Below are positions 38,136 to 57,697 of a stretch of 64,000 nt of DNA, piece by piece. The translations under genes and the position numbers were made by a program. Numbering within the stretch: the first letter of the stretch is position 1; each line of letters starts with the position of its first letter. Source of the stretch: Neocallimastix lanati (nom. inval.) (taxonomy: Eukaryota > Neocallimastigomycota > Neocallimastigomycetes > Neocallimastigales > Neocallimastigaceae); the NCBI GenBank assembly GCA_016946835.1, contig JACVTC010000160.1, positions 120,001 to 184,000 on the forward strand, given 5' to 3'. A model generated the notes under the pieces. The model searched no databases and was not told where the DNA came from. It saw only the letters and a list, made by a program, of their open reading frames with translations.

Positions 38136-40899
38136 TTTTTTTTTGGTTGGATTTAATTTCTCTTTAAATTTTTTAAACCAACTAAAGACTTTGTTTATTT
38201 AATTTTTATTGTAATTCTATCAAAGAATTAACCACTTAAATTAAAAAAAAAAATTGAAAAAAAGTTGTTGTATTTATACATTTTTAAAAATAAACTAAAA
38301 ATATATATATAAATAAATAAAAGTTATAAAAATAAATATAAATAAAAATTTTTAATAAATGTTGTTAATATACCAATTTTTGAAGTCAAAACTTTATTAA
38401 AAATAAATTGTATCCATATTTATATAATTAAATTTGTCAAAAGGATGATGTGTAAATTATATATATATATCATAATAAGGAATAATAATTTTATAATATA
38501 AATTTAATTAAAATAAAAAATAAAACACAAAATGTAATATATAGAATATATTAAATTTTATTAATAAAATGGAAAAAAAATATCAAAATTTATTAAATTA
38601 TCAAATAATCATAATATAATATTGTATAAAAAATTAATTTATTTTAAAAAGTAAATATTATATTATTTTATTTTTTATTATAAACAAAAAATAAAAAAAA
38701 TAAAAATAATATATAAAAATTTCTTTTTCATTATTAAAGGGTCATAAAGTCATATTATTAAATGTAAGATTATTGTAGTTTATAGAAATATATATAATTT
38801 AATTGAGTATATAATCTATATTAAATAGAAAAGAACTCTTAATAATAAATATAATAAATTGTAAATAAATAAAGATTAAGTTCAGGGACATTATTAAAAA
38901 AGTTAAATTTAACCTTTTTTTATATTTATTATATAATATATTTTATATTTATAAAATTTTTTTTAATTATTTATTTTCATTGTTGATTAATATAATAATT
39001 TAAAAGGAAAACAAAAACTTACACTGGAAAATTTAATTAAAATTTCTTTTTTTTTTTTATTAATTTATTTATTTATTCGCCTTATTATAAATACAATTAA
39101 TTAATAATTTAACTTTTTTGTATTATTCAATATATATATATATATATTTTTAAATTATTAGGTATTAACTTTATTTTATATTTTTTTAATAGTTCAGTTA
39201 TTAAAATTTCTGAAATTTATATTAACATAATATTATTTATTTTATTTTTTTTAATAAATATTCATAAAAAGTAATTGTAATTATGACTAAATGGTAGATA
39301 TTTAGTGATATAGAATGAAACTTTAAATAATAATAAATTAAGATAAATATATTAAAGTTATATAGATTATTAAGTATATAATTATTAAATAGTTAAATAG
39401 TAAAAAAAAATTATATTAATAAAATTATAAAAATAACTTGTAAAATGTTAATTATTTAGAAATGATAAATGCTTTAGTAAAAATTATTGTTTATAGGTAA
39501 TTACTTTAATTTAGATAATTAATATAAATAGGAATATAAAATATTTATTTAATGAAATGTTACTAATTGTCCAGTAATATTAGATAATAATAAAAAGAAT
39601 GTAAGAATGTTTAAAGATTACTAATTAGCCTGTAAAATTAGAAATTATTTGAGGTTTACTAATTACCTTAAGAATTAGTATAATAAGGCTTTATAATAAA
39701 TAATTAATAAAGTAAAAGGTTAAAATAAATTTGTTTCTATTGAATGAATTTAATTATTTTCTTTTAAATAATTTTATTTAGTATATTAGATAAAGATGGG
39801 AAACATTATTAATACCATCTTTTATCAGTTATTTTCAATAGCATATTAATTTTATTAATTAAAAATTTCATTGTTTGCTTATTTTATAATATAAGAATGA
39901 AGAATAATAATGATTTTAGCTTTCTAGACACAAATTTAAAATTCTATTATATAAAATTATGCATATTTTATTTTTTAATATATTTTAATTTATTATTATA
40001 AAATAAAACATATTATATAATTAATAAATCTTTAAACATGATTTATTAATTTCTTTTCTTTTATTTCTAAATTTTCTAAATTAATATAAAAAAAAAAAAC
40101 ATTTTCTTTGAATAACTATATAATTTTATAGGAATAAATTTTTATTTAATTCAATTTTAATTGACTTTAATATAATGATAATAAATTAAAAATTAAAAAA
40201 TATTTTTATTGACAAACCTTAAATAATAATAAATATTATATTATACTAAACTATATTTAATATTATTTTAAATAATTTTAGATTTAATTTAAAAAAAAAA
40301 AAAATCCTTGAAATAAAAAAACTTGAATTAATATTTAATAATGATTTATCAAAAAAAAAAATTTTTTTTATAAATCTTATTAATCAAATAAAAATATCAT
40401 TATTAAATTATTAAATAATACTATTATATAATAAATTTAATGAATCATAAAGAGTCAGAAAAGCATAAAAAAAAAAAAAAAAAAAAAGAGCATATTTATA
40501 ATACTAATTGAAATATAATTCAAATGATAATTTTTATCCACATGGAGTTATCATCGACATTTTGTTTAAAAATTATAGTTTTATTTTATTTTATTTTTAT
40601 TATTAATGCTTTACATGTTTTACATTATTTCATTATTTATTTATTTTACTTCTATCAATACTTTAATACCTATATTATTTCACCATTTATTTTATTTTAT
40701 TTTATTAATACTTTAATATTTATATTCCTTCACTATTTATTTTATTTTTTTTTATTTTATTTTTAGCATATATAAATATAATATAAATGCAAATTTTATT
40801 AATTACTAATTTTTAATATAATTTTAAATGTTTTAAGAAAGATGTCTTTTTTTTTTTTTTTTTTTTTTTTAAATATTTTAAAAATAAATATTTTAATTA
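38136..40899. other. AT-rich intergenic region between xylanase and receptor genes
   Basis: Holds the xylanase promoter side and the 3' flank of the receptor gene. Visible items: short TA repeats near 38460 and 39130, a spaced motif TTACTAATT...ATTAG three times at 39558-39680, a poly(A) at about 40468-40487, minisatellite units at 40570-40760 like those at 28 kb, and a T-run at 40849-40870. I see no gene. Confidence 0.5.
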
Positions 40900-43800
40900 T
40901 TAAAACATATTATCATTTATACTCATTATAGATAATTTGAAGCTTTCTTTTATTATTCTAATTGATCCCTCTTGGAATTCTATTACTGAGGTACATAATT
41001 TGTAAAAATTTATATATTTTTTAATAGAAACTGTATTGTCTTTATCTATTCTATTCAACTGACACCCACAAGTTAATGAATTGTGAATTGAACATTTCTC
41101 ATACTTTTCAATTAAAAAATATTTGTTTGGATTATTACTTTCTTTCTTGATTATGTAATAAACTTTATCCCATGATAATAATATAAAAAATGCTGAATAA
41201 CATATTGAGTTTAATATATATTCAAAAAAAATTCTTGAATATCTTTGATTATTTAGGATCAAATAGCCATAAATCTAAAAATATTTGAAATTACAAATTA
41301 TTATTATTGAAAAAGATATAATAAAAAATTTAATAAAAATTAATAGGTTTAATATAGTAATAATAATGATAATATATTCAAATAAATGGATAAATTATAA
41401 TACGTTAATTAAAGGGCCAAATGCCACTCCGATATATAAAGAGTATATAATGTATTTAGTGCATTTGAATATATACTGATATTTTAATATTTTCTTACCA
41501 TTAATTAACATTATGATCAAAAATAAAAAATCAATACAATTAAAAAAGAAATCAACATTTTCAAGGTCACATTTATAAATCCAATTACCATTATTACTTT
41601 GTATTACGCTGAGTTCTTTATTACTGTTATTATACTTTAATTTTATGATCAAGATTAAGAAAAAAATTAAAATGACATAGAATGGGTAAATTATAAGAAT
41701 TTTAATAATAGAAGAATGTATCTGTTCTATATATGACATAATATTTGAATTTGGGTTTTGTTTCTTTATAATTTTATTTTTTGCTTTTAATTGATAATCA
41801 TTAATTTCTTCAGTATTCGATGGATTCATTATATTTAACTTTTGTTCAACACTTTGAAGAACATATTCTTCTTTTAAATTGATAGAGGATAATTCATAAT
41901 TATTTTTTTTAATGTTTTCATCTGAAGTACTTTTATTTTTATTTAAGGATTTAGTTTTATTCATACTTTTACTTCTTTCTAAGCTTTTACTTTCCTTGAA
42001 ATACGTATCTTTATCATGTAAACAATTATCTGGATTTGAAATATGACTAACTATTGTTTCACTATCAATCAATTTTAACTTATTGTCTTCTCCTGCTTGT
42101 ATGCCTAATTTTAATCCAGGCATAATATATACAAAAAATATTACCAGCATTAGTGAAATACCAATATGTTTAAAAATAAAATTGAATGAGCATTCGGCAT
42201 AATTATTATATGCTGAAAAGAAATTACTAATATTATATATAAAAAATGCAAATGAAAATAACAAAATTTTATAATATCCTTGATCTTTAATAATATGAGC
42301 TTTTTTATTTAATATTATAAATATGATATATGCAAATAATAATATATATAATGGTATTTGTGTAACAACCATAGTATTATCAAAATAACTATTAAATAAA
42401 ATAAAAAATTATTATTAAATAATAATTGTTAATAAATAATAATTGTTAATAAAAAAGTGAATAAATAAATAAATAAATAAATATATATGTATATTTTAAA
42501 TTAATAAATATATAAATTAAAGTACCTAAAATCAACATATTGTCTATCTCCACAGAATGTACTCTTCCATCCAGGCAAACATTTACACTCATTTTTATTA
42601 ATATCATTAATATTTTCTTCATAAAAGGATTTACAATAGGCTGTAATTTCAATTGGACATCTATTATCACATATTGGATTTTCACAATGCAAAATTCCAT
42701 TTTTATCATACATTTTAATTTGATTTTCTTTACAAGTTAATACCTTTATTTCAATATCATCAAAATTAATATTTATGGTTTCCTTATAATTATCAAATTT
42801 AAATTTTAAATGATATTTGTTTGGATTTGCAAATATTCTGAAATTATTTAATTCACACTTTCCTTTTTAAATTTTAAATTTTTAATTAATACAAAAAAAA
42901 AAAAAAAAATTATTTTTTTAAAATTTATATATTTATATATTAATAAAATATTATAATTGTTAATAATAGTATTATTATTGTGACTATAATTATTATAATT
43001 ATAACAAACTTATGTTTTACCATTTATAAATGATCCTAAATTTCCATATAATATATATTCTACATTTTTTTTCTCGGTTTGAAAATAGTCACCGTCACCG
43101 TAGGAATGTTTATTATCTTCATTTTCTAATAAAAGTTTTAAAGTGATTGATGAATAATATTTCGTGATATCCTTCATGATATTTCCAAATTCATCATGTA
43201 ATAAAAATTGTAAAGGTAAAAAACCCCCAGTGATAATAGTAACAGAATTATTCTCAAGTGTTGTATTTAAAGAAATAAATGATGGTTTTGAGGAATAATC
43301 GTTTATATCAGAATTTACCGTATTATTTTCAAATTTACACAATTTAATATCAAATAAATTTTTATCCACTGATTTAGGGGAATATGCACCACCACCCATA
43401 ATACCTGCTTCATTATGTATTATAGTATTATTATCAGTTTCTGCTAAATATAATTTACTATATTCTGAATAGATTCCTCCTCCAAAATTTTCGGCAATAT
43501 TTTCTCTAAAAATATTGTTTTTAATTACTATTGTTCTGTTTATATTTTGTTTAATGCTATCTTGTTTTCCTAAATATAATGCACCACCATTAATAGCATT
43601 ATTATTTTCAAATATATTTGAAATTAAATATAATTCCATATTTAGTATATTATTTATACATCTATTTAAATAATTAAAATTAAATAATTACAATATTTAA
43701 TATTTTTATTTTTTTAATAAAAATAAAAAAATAAATAAATAAATAAATAAATAAAAATATAAAAAGATTTTATATATAAAATTATTAATATAACATTTAT

Positions 43801-44018
43801 TAATTTCGTCTTACAATGCTCCACCATTGATTTTTCCAATATTATTTTTTAATTGTGAATCTTTTATTGATAAATGCAAATCATTACTAAAGTGAATACT
43901 TCCACAATCCATTTTATTAATATTTCTGTTATTTGTAAAATTTAGATTTGATATTGATATAGTAGCCTATTAATAATAATATATTATATATAATTTTTAA
44001 TATATATATTTATTAATT

Positions 44019-44071
<53 letters not shown>

Positions 44072-46302
44072 TTAATATATATATTGTTTATAAATATATA
44101 GTTATATATTTGTATACTTTGGTTGATATATTCTCAATAACGGAACCATAAGAAGTTATATTGTTAATATTAGTATTTCTTATAATCATATCATTAGAAT
44201 TACCAATCGCTTTAATAAATGGACCATTGGATATACTATCTTTTATATTAGAATTTAGTATTGTTAACTTTTTATGATCTTCACCTGAATCAAAAAAAAT
44301 AAATGATGAATCTTTTCCTTCCCCATTACATTTTATATTTTCAATTTCAATATTATTAATAAATATATCATGGTATATAAATTTAAAAATTGCTTTTGAA
44401 TTTGAATTTATATTTCTTAATTTTACATTATCAATTATATATCCAGATTCTCCATCTATTAAGCCATTGATTATACTATATTCACCATATATATATTATA
44501 TTATATTTGTAATATAGATAATATACAAATAATATAAAAATATAGATTATATAATATATTATATTTAATATATTATAACATATATATATTAATGTATATA
44601 TTAATAAAATAATTAGTTTTTTTTTATTTTTTTTTTTAATTATTCCTATTTTAATTTAAATATCAGAGTAAATTAAAATTACTTCAAATTTTCAAAAAGA
44701 GTATTTAATATAGTTATATTGGAATATTTTGAATCTGTTAAAACAGGAAATACGCTACTCATGGTTATATTCTGAAAAACAGAATTTGAAATTTCACAAT
44801 TATTATAATTGCCATGTAATAATGAACTTGAATCTTAATTTTTTATTTAAAATAAAATTATTTTCATTTATATTTGTATGTACATAATATATTTATTTTT
44901 TGAATGTTTATTAATATAATTATTTAATTTTTTTTTTTTTATAAATAATTATTTAATATTAATTTTTTTTATACCATTTAATACTATATTATTTAATTTA
45001 ATATATTCATGATATTCGCTAGATGAGTGACTTGTTATACTAAATAAATAACCATAGTCTGTGTGAGTATTCCTAAAAGTTGTATTATTAATTCTTTTGA
45101 TTTATCATTTATAATATAATTAATTATTATTACAAACAATACTAATAATAATAATGATAATAATAAGATTATATAATTTTTTAAATTAAATATATATTAA
45201 TATATTATATATTATTTTATAAATTTTACTCTAATATTAAAAAATCACTCTCTATTATAAAATTTGGTCCTTTAACATTTATATTTTCAAATATTGAATT
45301 TTTAATATCTAGGAAATTGACTGTAAATTTAGAAAAAAAAAATACAACTGGATCTTCTTCTTCATTTGTATCCACTTGTAATTCTGATATATAACCTTTT
45401 TAAAATTAATATATATATATATATATATTTAATTAGCTACTAATTTATTTTATAATTAATATTAATTTTTTTTTTTTTTTTTTATTTTTATTTTTATTTT
45501 TACAGTTATCTAATATAAATTTTGACTGATGTGAATATAATACACCATAATTATTGATAAAAATGCTGTCTTTTATTTGCACAATAGATGATTTATATAT
45601 ATTTGGATAAGAATACTCTGATGGACGATATGTTTCAATTATTTTCCCATGATTATTTCTAATTTTTTTTTTTTTTGTATTAATTATATATAAATATATA
45701 AATTAAAATAATTATAATAAAAATAAAAACAGTTATATTTTATATTTTATATTTATTAACATACAAAAATTTGCATTTGTTAAATAATACTTGAGGTTTA
45801 ACATCTATATCCATTAAATAATTAAAAAAAGGGAAACAAATGGATAATTATTATTTTGAAATGTACAATTATCCATAATAGCAAAGAAATTATGAGAAGT
45901 TGATGTAATTTTTAGCCCATAAACTTTATTTTGGGCAAGATAATTTTTGAATATAATATTTTTAAATTTGATGGTTTCACCTTTTCCTATTAAACATGTA
46001 AATGAAAATGCACCTCGATATCCATTTTTATAATCAAATTCAGTTCCTTTTTCATTACCAATTAATGTAATATTAGACAAAACCATTACATCAATTGAAT
46101 AGTCTAATACTTTTGACATATCATAATAATCGTCCACAAAATATAATTGAATATTATTATTATATGTATTTTGATTTAAAATATGTTTTATATTATAAAA
46201 GTTTTCATCATTTTTTATTATAATTTCTCTGGAATATACACTTTTACATATTAGTAATAAAATATATATTATATTATGTATATATATAAAAATTATTTTC
46301 AT
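40900..46302 (-). pseudogene. Beta-helix/EGF-like/seven-TM receptor, downstream tandem copy, one-base frameshift in exon 1
   Basis: Eleven exons, each matched to the paralogue at 51.6-57.7 kb: 46302-45765, 45658-45504, 45395-45230, 45093-44975, 44833-44683, 44475-44118, 43966-43815, 43661-43021, 42862-42526, 42388-41404, 41274-40900. Order: signal peptide; long Asn/Ile-rich beta-helix-like ectodomain with NGGALYLG and FGGGIYSE; Cys-rich/EGF-like part (CENPICDNRC, CKCLPGWKSTFC); seven hydrophobic segments; Cys-bearing C-tail. The only break is in exon 1, where a T7 run at about 45830 puts the frame into TAA (45816-45814). The exon is 538 nt against 539 in the paralogue, and one more T would restore the frame. 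All ten later exons keep frame and splice sites, so this is either a very young pseudogene or a homopolymer base-calling error in a live gene. By architecture it would be a surface sensor; the ligand is unknown. Confidence 0.82.
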
Positions 46303-46383
46303 TTTTATTTTTTCATATTTATTTAATTATTTGAATGATTAAATTAAAACAATTTTTCTTTATGCATTTTTTTAATATTTTTA

Positions 46384-46457
<74 letters not shown>

Positions 46458-46690
46458 GGTTCAAGGTCGTACGAAAAATGACTTACATAATGTTTTTTAT
46501 ATATATTTATTATTTTAAAAATCAAAAAAAAAGAAAATAAAATTTGTATATAATTTTTATATTTAGAATAAGGTTTATGTGGAATATCATATATATTATT
46601 CCTAATATTCATATGACAATGATAATATTTATCATTCTCCCTCCATTTGAATTACATTTTTTATAAAAAAAAGTTAAATTTTTATAAATA
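46303..46690. other. Spacer with TTA microsatellite upstream of the receptor copy
   Basis: Contains a (TTA)n run at about 46384-46457 close to the receptor start, then AT-rich DNA leading into the copia remnant. No gene seen. Confidence 0.5.
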
Positions 46691-47082
46691 AAAAAAATTT
46701 TTTTTTTATTCAAAAATAAGATTTGTGAATTTTTTTATTTTTGATCCTGAAATGCTTTTAGTTAATGAATCTTCTACCATAATATTTGTTTCATCATATT
46801 TTAATGTTATTTTTCTTTTTTTTTTTTCCATTTATATATTTATAAATGAAAAAAATATTAAATATTTAATATATATTTATATTTAATATATGTATATCCA
46901 TATGTATACATCTTACATTAGAATTTTCATCTTCAGCAATGTATTTACATTATTTATTATCAATCTTTATTTTCATAATAAATTTATTTTAAAATATTTC
47001 TCCCAGTAATTTTCGTAAAAATATATCATTCTTGGCACATTTATTTAGGCTGAAAGATTCTTCTTTCTTTATTGATAAAGCC

Positions 47083-47119
<37 letters not shown>

Positions 47120-49090
47120 AATTGTAATTTCAAAGAAAGAGGATTATTTCCATTAAGAAATATATATAAATTATAAATTGATGTTGATTTTCTTGTTTCA
47201 TCATCTTCCGTGAAGTCGACATCACTATAAATTGATATGTTTTTATTTCCTTTATTATGAATTGTTTTACTTTCGTTTAATTTAAATATTGTAAAATCAT
47301 ATAAATTGATTTTAGATCTTCTTTTGGATGTTCTAAATATCTTGCTGCTTGATTAACAGTAAAAGCTATATCCGTTCTTTATTTAGTCGCTATAAATAAT
47401 AATTCATCAATAATTGATTAGAAAATTGTTTTATCAATTTCCGGAAATTTCTCTCTTTCTTCATTAGGAATTTTCCTTCCTTCATATTTAAATGATTTTA
47501 TTTTCTTCATGTTATATTTTTTAATTAAATTTTCTATATAATCTAATTGATTAATTTTACATCCTTCATCTATTGTTATTATTATTTGATTTATTTTAAT
47601 TATTATCATTGGTGTTAACAGAGGTTTTAGTATTGTTATTTTTATCATTATTTTCATTATTTTTTAATAATGTTTTGTTTATCTGTAATATTATTATTAT
47701 TTGTTATTATTGTTATTAATATCTGTAGTTTGTAAATTATTATTGTTATTTGTATTGATTATGTTAATATCTTTAGTATTAGAATTAATATTTAAATTTT
47801 GATTATTCATTAGTTGCCAATTGGTATTGGAATATTCCTCCTCAATTTGTTAATTATAAAATTTGTGAATTATTTATTTTTTAATAAATAAATCCAGCTT
47901 TTTCTTTAAAAATCCTCCAAATATATGACATAATAAATTAAACCATTGTATGACATAATAAATTCTCCAACAACATCTAAATGTATAAGTTGAAGTGGTT
48001 GTATTGATTGATTAAAAAAGATGAATAAAAAGGCTTTTTCTTCATTTTGCTAATATGGTATTGAAAACAATCTTCCCTATTATACAAGTTAATATGCTTT
48101 AAAACAAAATCTTAAACATTTTTATTGTCGTTAAAATAGTCCTTAACTTGTATATGTAATGAAAATGAGGTGTTCCAATAAAAAAGACACACAAAAATAA
48201 ATAAATAGACACTAAAAATTAATAAACACCAATACTTAATATTGGAACTCCTATTCTTTTGTTAATCAGGAATGTTAATACTGAAATATTAGTTATATTT
48301 TATTTATTATATTTTTTAGTTTATTTATTTATTAGATATTATTTTATTATAAAAAATGTTTTATTACAAATAATATTATAAGCAATATACAAAAAAAAAA
48401 AACACATAGAGAAATATTTTAGAGTAAAAATCATATATATATATATATTTATTTTTTTTTTTTTTTTTTTTTTTTTTGGAAAAACAGTTTTTATGAAATT
48501 TCAAAATCTCAAAAATTTAGGAAATTCTTTTAAATCATAAAAATAGAAGAAATAAAAAGAAAGATATAAAACAATAAAATAATATTTTAATTAATATGAA
48601 TTTCTATGAAATTCATTTAAAGAGTTATAGAAAAAAAATTATCTAAAAAAAAAAATGAAAATAAAATATTTGAAATTTGTTTAAGTATGAGTTGAACCCA
48701 AGTGATTCACTTCATTGTCACAGTTCTAATCACTATGCCAGAATTTCCATATCAAAATTTTGGAATTCGTTGCACATGCTATAAATTATAATCAAAATTT
48801 ATCATACTAGTATTATTGACTAATTATAAATATATATACTTTGAGTATTTAGAGTAAATACGTAGTCATTATATACGTGTATTGTAGAAATAAATTTATT
48901 ACTTTTATAAATTTGTAGACGATCATTGTTTTTCAATCTGTCCATAATCCATCATGAGAATATAACCTTTTAGAACCAAATAATGTTTTTATAGTAAATA
49001 TTTTTTAATATTATCAGTATAGTAAACAATAAATAGTTCTTAAAAAATTATTAATGAAAGCTTCAATGTATTTTTCAATTTGGTATTATT

Positions 49091-49124
<34 letters not shown>

Positions 49125-50169
49125 TATTTCGTGTAATATTATTTACCATAACATTACCGGTAAATCTAATGTTGATATTTTCTTCATCGCTATCAATAAA
49201 GTTTGATTCATCTTAAACATTATTGATATGTATTTTTTTTTATTTTATTTTTTTTTTCTTGTTATTTATTATCATTTTTTTCAGGGATTATTTTTGTACC
49301 TTTCCTCTAAGTTACTTTTTATTTTTATTTTTTCTCTTAAAATGAAGAAACATGTATCAGCGATATGTTCATTTATATGACATATGTAATAGCATTTTTT
49401 TGTTCTTTTGGATTGAATTTTGTTCAATTTTACCTTTTAATAAATAAATCAATTTTGGTAATTGAATCTTTTAGATTCTTAAATATTTTTTTAAATTGAA
49501 TTAAGTTTATTGAATATATATCATATTTAATGTGTTCATCAGCTTCAAATAAAATTTTAGTATATTCATCTAATGTTGATTTGTTAAATTTGTAAGCTTC
49601 CCTTTTCTATACTTTCAATAGTGAGGTTAAACTATCATAGTAAAAGTTTATTATTGTTATTTTTAACTTTAATGTTTTAATTTTGAATTCTATTTCGTAG
49701 AATTTCGATAATTTGACTGTTCATATCTAGCTTTTAATTCTTGAATCATTTCAGATAGTTTTTAAATCAAAGAGGAATTTTACTTCTGGTGTTATCTAAA
49801 CTATTTTTTCAATAATAGTTTGAGTTGCACTATCGTCTTGAATTTGGTTCTGTTTTCTTCCATACCTTTATATATCATATTATAAATATATACTGAATTA
49901 ATTTCAGTGCTGTTAATTGTCTTTTTAAGGTTTTATACCATCTTGGAAAGCTTTCAATAGGTAACCCAAAATTCGTACAGTTAGATATAAATTTTTTAGT
50001 CATATCGATTATTACAATATAGGCGTTATTATTGTTTTACACTGTATTGACTGTAGGAGTAGAAGATATACTTTCATCAAGTACTTTTATTTATTTCATC
50101 TAAGGTATTTCTTGATGATTGGGAACTAACTTCATTTTTATTTTTTCTGTGAGATTTTTTATATCCCAT
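46690..50169 (-). mobile_element. Decayed Ty1/copia-type LTR retrotransposon
   Basis: Read on the minus strand from a possible gag start (MGYKKSHRK, ATG at 50169), Gag-like pieces with many stops extend to about 49250. After an insertion-rich gap comes the end of a copia reverse transcriptase (DYIENLIKKYNM at about 47560-47530), then DELLFIATK, RTDIAFTVNQAARYLEHPKE (about 47400-47310), the RNase H part (YSDVDFTEDDETRKSTS, about 47245-47180) and ALSIKKEE...NKCAKNDIFLRKLLGE (about 47090-46990). Protease, integrase and the reverse transcriptase catalytic part are missing. A T-run splits the RNase H segment at 47096-47117. I could not find LTRs. It cannot be active. Confidence 0.75.
48451..48748 (-). 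mobile_element. SINE-like insertion with tRNA-like Pol III head and poly(A) tail
   Basis: On the minus strand the 5' end (48748) reads GGAAATTC, then TGGCATAGTGATTAG, close to a tRNA A box, and GGTTCAACTCA, close to a B box. The boxes start 43 nt apart, about right for a tRNA. The cloverleaf stems do not pair well, so it is not a working tRNA. An AT-rich body follows and ends in an A-tail (plus-strand T-run 48451-48478). Head, body and tail in this order are the structure of a tRNA-derived SINE. It lies inside the copia remnant. Target-site duplications are not clear. Confidence 0.5.
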
Positions 50170-50340
50170 CTTTATAATTATATATTTTAATAAATTTTTT
50201 TTTTTTTTAAAAAAAAAAAATAGAAATAATAATAAAGGTAAACCAATGTTTAATACAAGTGCCACATTTACAAATATGGCTTTATAAAAATACGCCACAT
50301 AATATATTAGTATTAATAAAGTAAAAATTCATGTTTTATT

Positions 50341-50402
50341 AAAATAGGTAATTACAAAGATTTAATAAAATAAAAAATTAAATCTTTGTAATTACCTATT
50401 TT
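50341..50402. repeat. Perfect 24-bp inverted repeat with 14-bp loop
   Basis: Arms 50341-50364 and 50379-50402 are exact reverse complements (AAAATAGGTAATTACAAAGA... and its complement) around an AT loop. RNA or single-stranded DNA from it would form a strong hairpin. It may be the remains of a foldback element, a transcription end, or a replication-slippage product. Confidence 0.9.
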
Positions 50403-50429
50403 ATATAAGAATAAATAAATAAAAATTAA

Positions 50430-50448
50430 AGTTCGCAATTATTGCGGC

Positions 50449-50499
<51 letters not shown>
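50430..50499 (+). repeat. Short shared retroelement-like 3' end followed by a long A-run
   Basis: AAAGTTCGCAATTATTGCGG then CTAT and more than 45 A. The same words (AAAGTTCGCAATAACTAAGG, CTGT, then A-rich DNA) are found on the minus strand at about 28145-28105. A shared short sequence directly before A-rich DNA at two sites suggests the 3' end of a retrotransposed family. Confidence 0.5.
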
Positions 50500-50500
<1 letters not shown>

Positions 50501-51095
50501 ATAATAAAATAAAATATATTAAAATATTAAACCCTAAAACTTTATTTCCAACAAGAAGAAAAAAAAATTTATTTTTTATTTTTTATTATATACTCTAATT
50601 AGAATTATTGGAATTAAAATTTGAAAATAAATTAAAAAATCATTTTTATTTGTAAATTATTATCATATCAATATAAAGTTTAATAGTTAAAAAATAAAAA
50701 AAGTATATAAAATTTCTAGAAATTTTTATAGGTAAGATAAATCTAACATATAATAATTTTTATAAAGAAAAAAAAAGTTTGATGAATTGAATATTAAAAA
50801 GTTAAATAAAAAAAACTTTATTTTAAAATGAAGATATGATAAAAATAAATTTATTTCTAATTTTATATGGAAAGAAGCTTTTTTTTTTTTTTTTACTTTT
50901 AACTTTATGTGTGTTTATTCCCCAAGTACTAATCACCAGGATAAAATCATAAGAAATGGAAAGATATAAAGAACAGAACATTTAATATCTTTCTTAAAAT
51001 TCTCATAGAGATTAATATAATATTATTTTTTATTATAAACTTTATCATTTTTTTTTATAAATTAATTTCTTTTAAAAAAAAAAATATTATATATG

Positions 51096-51379
<284 letters not shown>

Positions 51380-51560
51380 CATTTTTAATAAATATTTAAA
51401 ATATATTATGAATATTATTATTTATTAAAATAATACATATTATAAACAATTATTGAAAAAAAATATATTAGATATATTAAATATTATTGTATTTATAAAT
51501 ATATATATATTTATTATTATTATTTTTTAATATTTCTTTTTGTTTATTCTTTCATTATCT

Positions 51561-57697
<6,137 letters not shown>

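Noticed and set aside
40524-40766. An 80-codon hydrophobic plus-strand ORF, possible membrane protein
   Set aside because: It reads through the AT-rich minisatellite units; hydrophobicity follows from TTT/TTA/ATT codons.
48678-48748. A functional tRNA gene
   Set aside because: A and B boxes are good but the acceptor, anticodon and T stems do not pair; treated as a SINE head.
50077-50298. A 73-codon minus-strand ORF with a hydrophobic start
   Set aside because: The hydrophobic and poly-Lys part comes from an A/T run; only the MGYKKSHRK portion looks coding and fits the start of the copia remnant.
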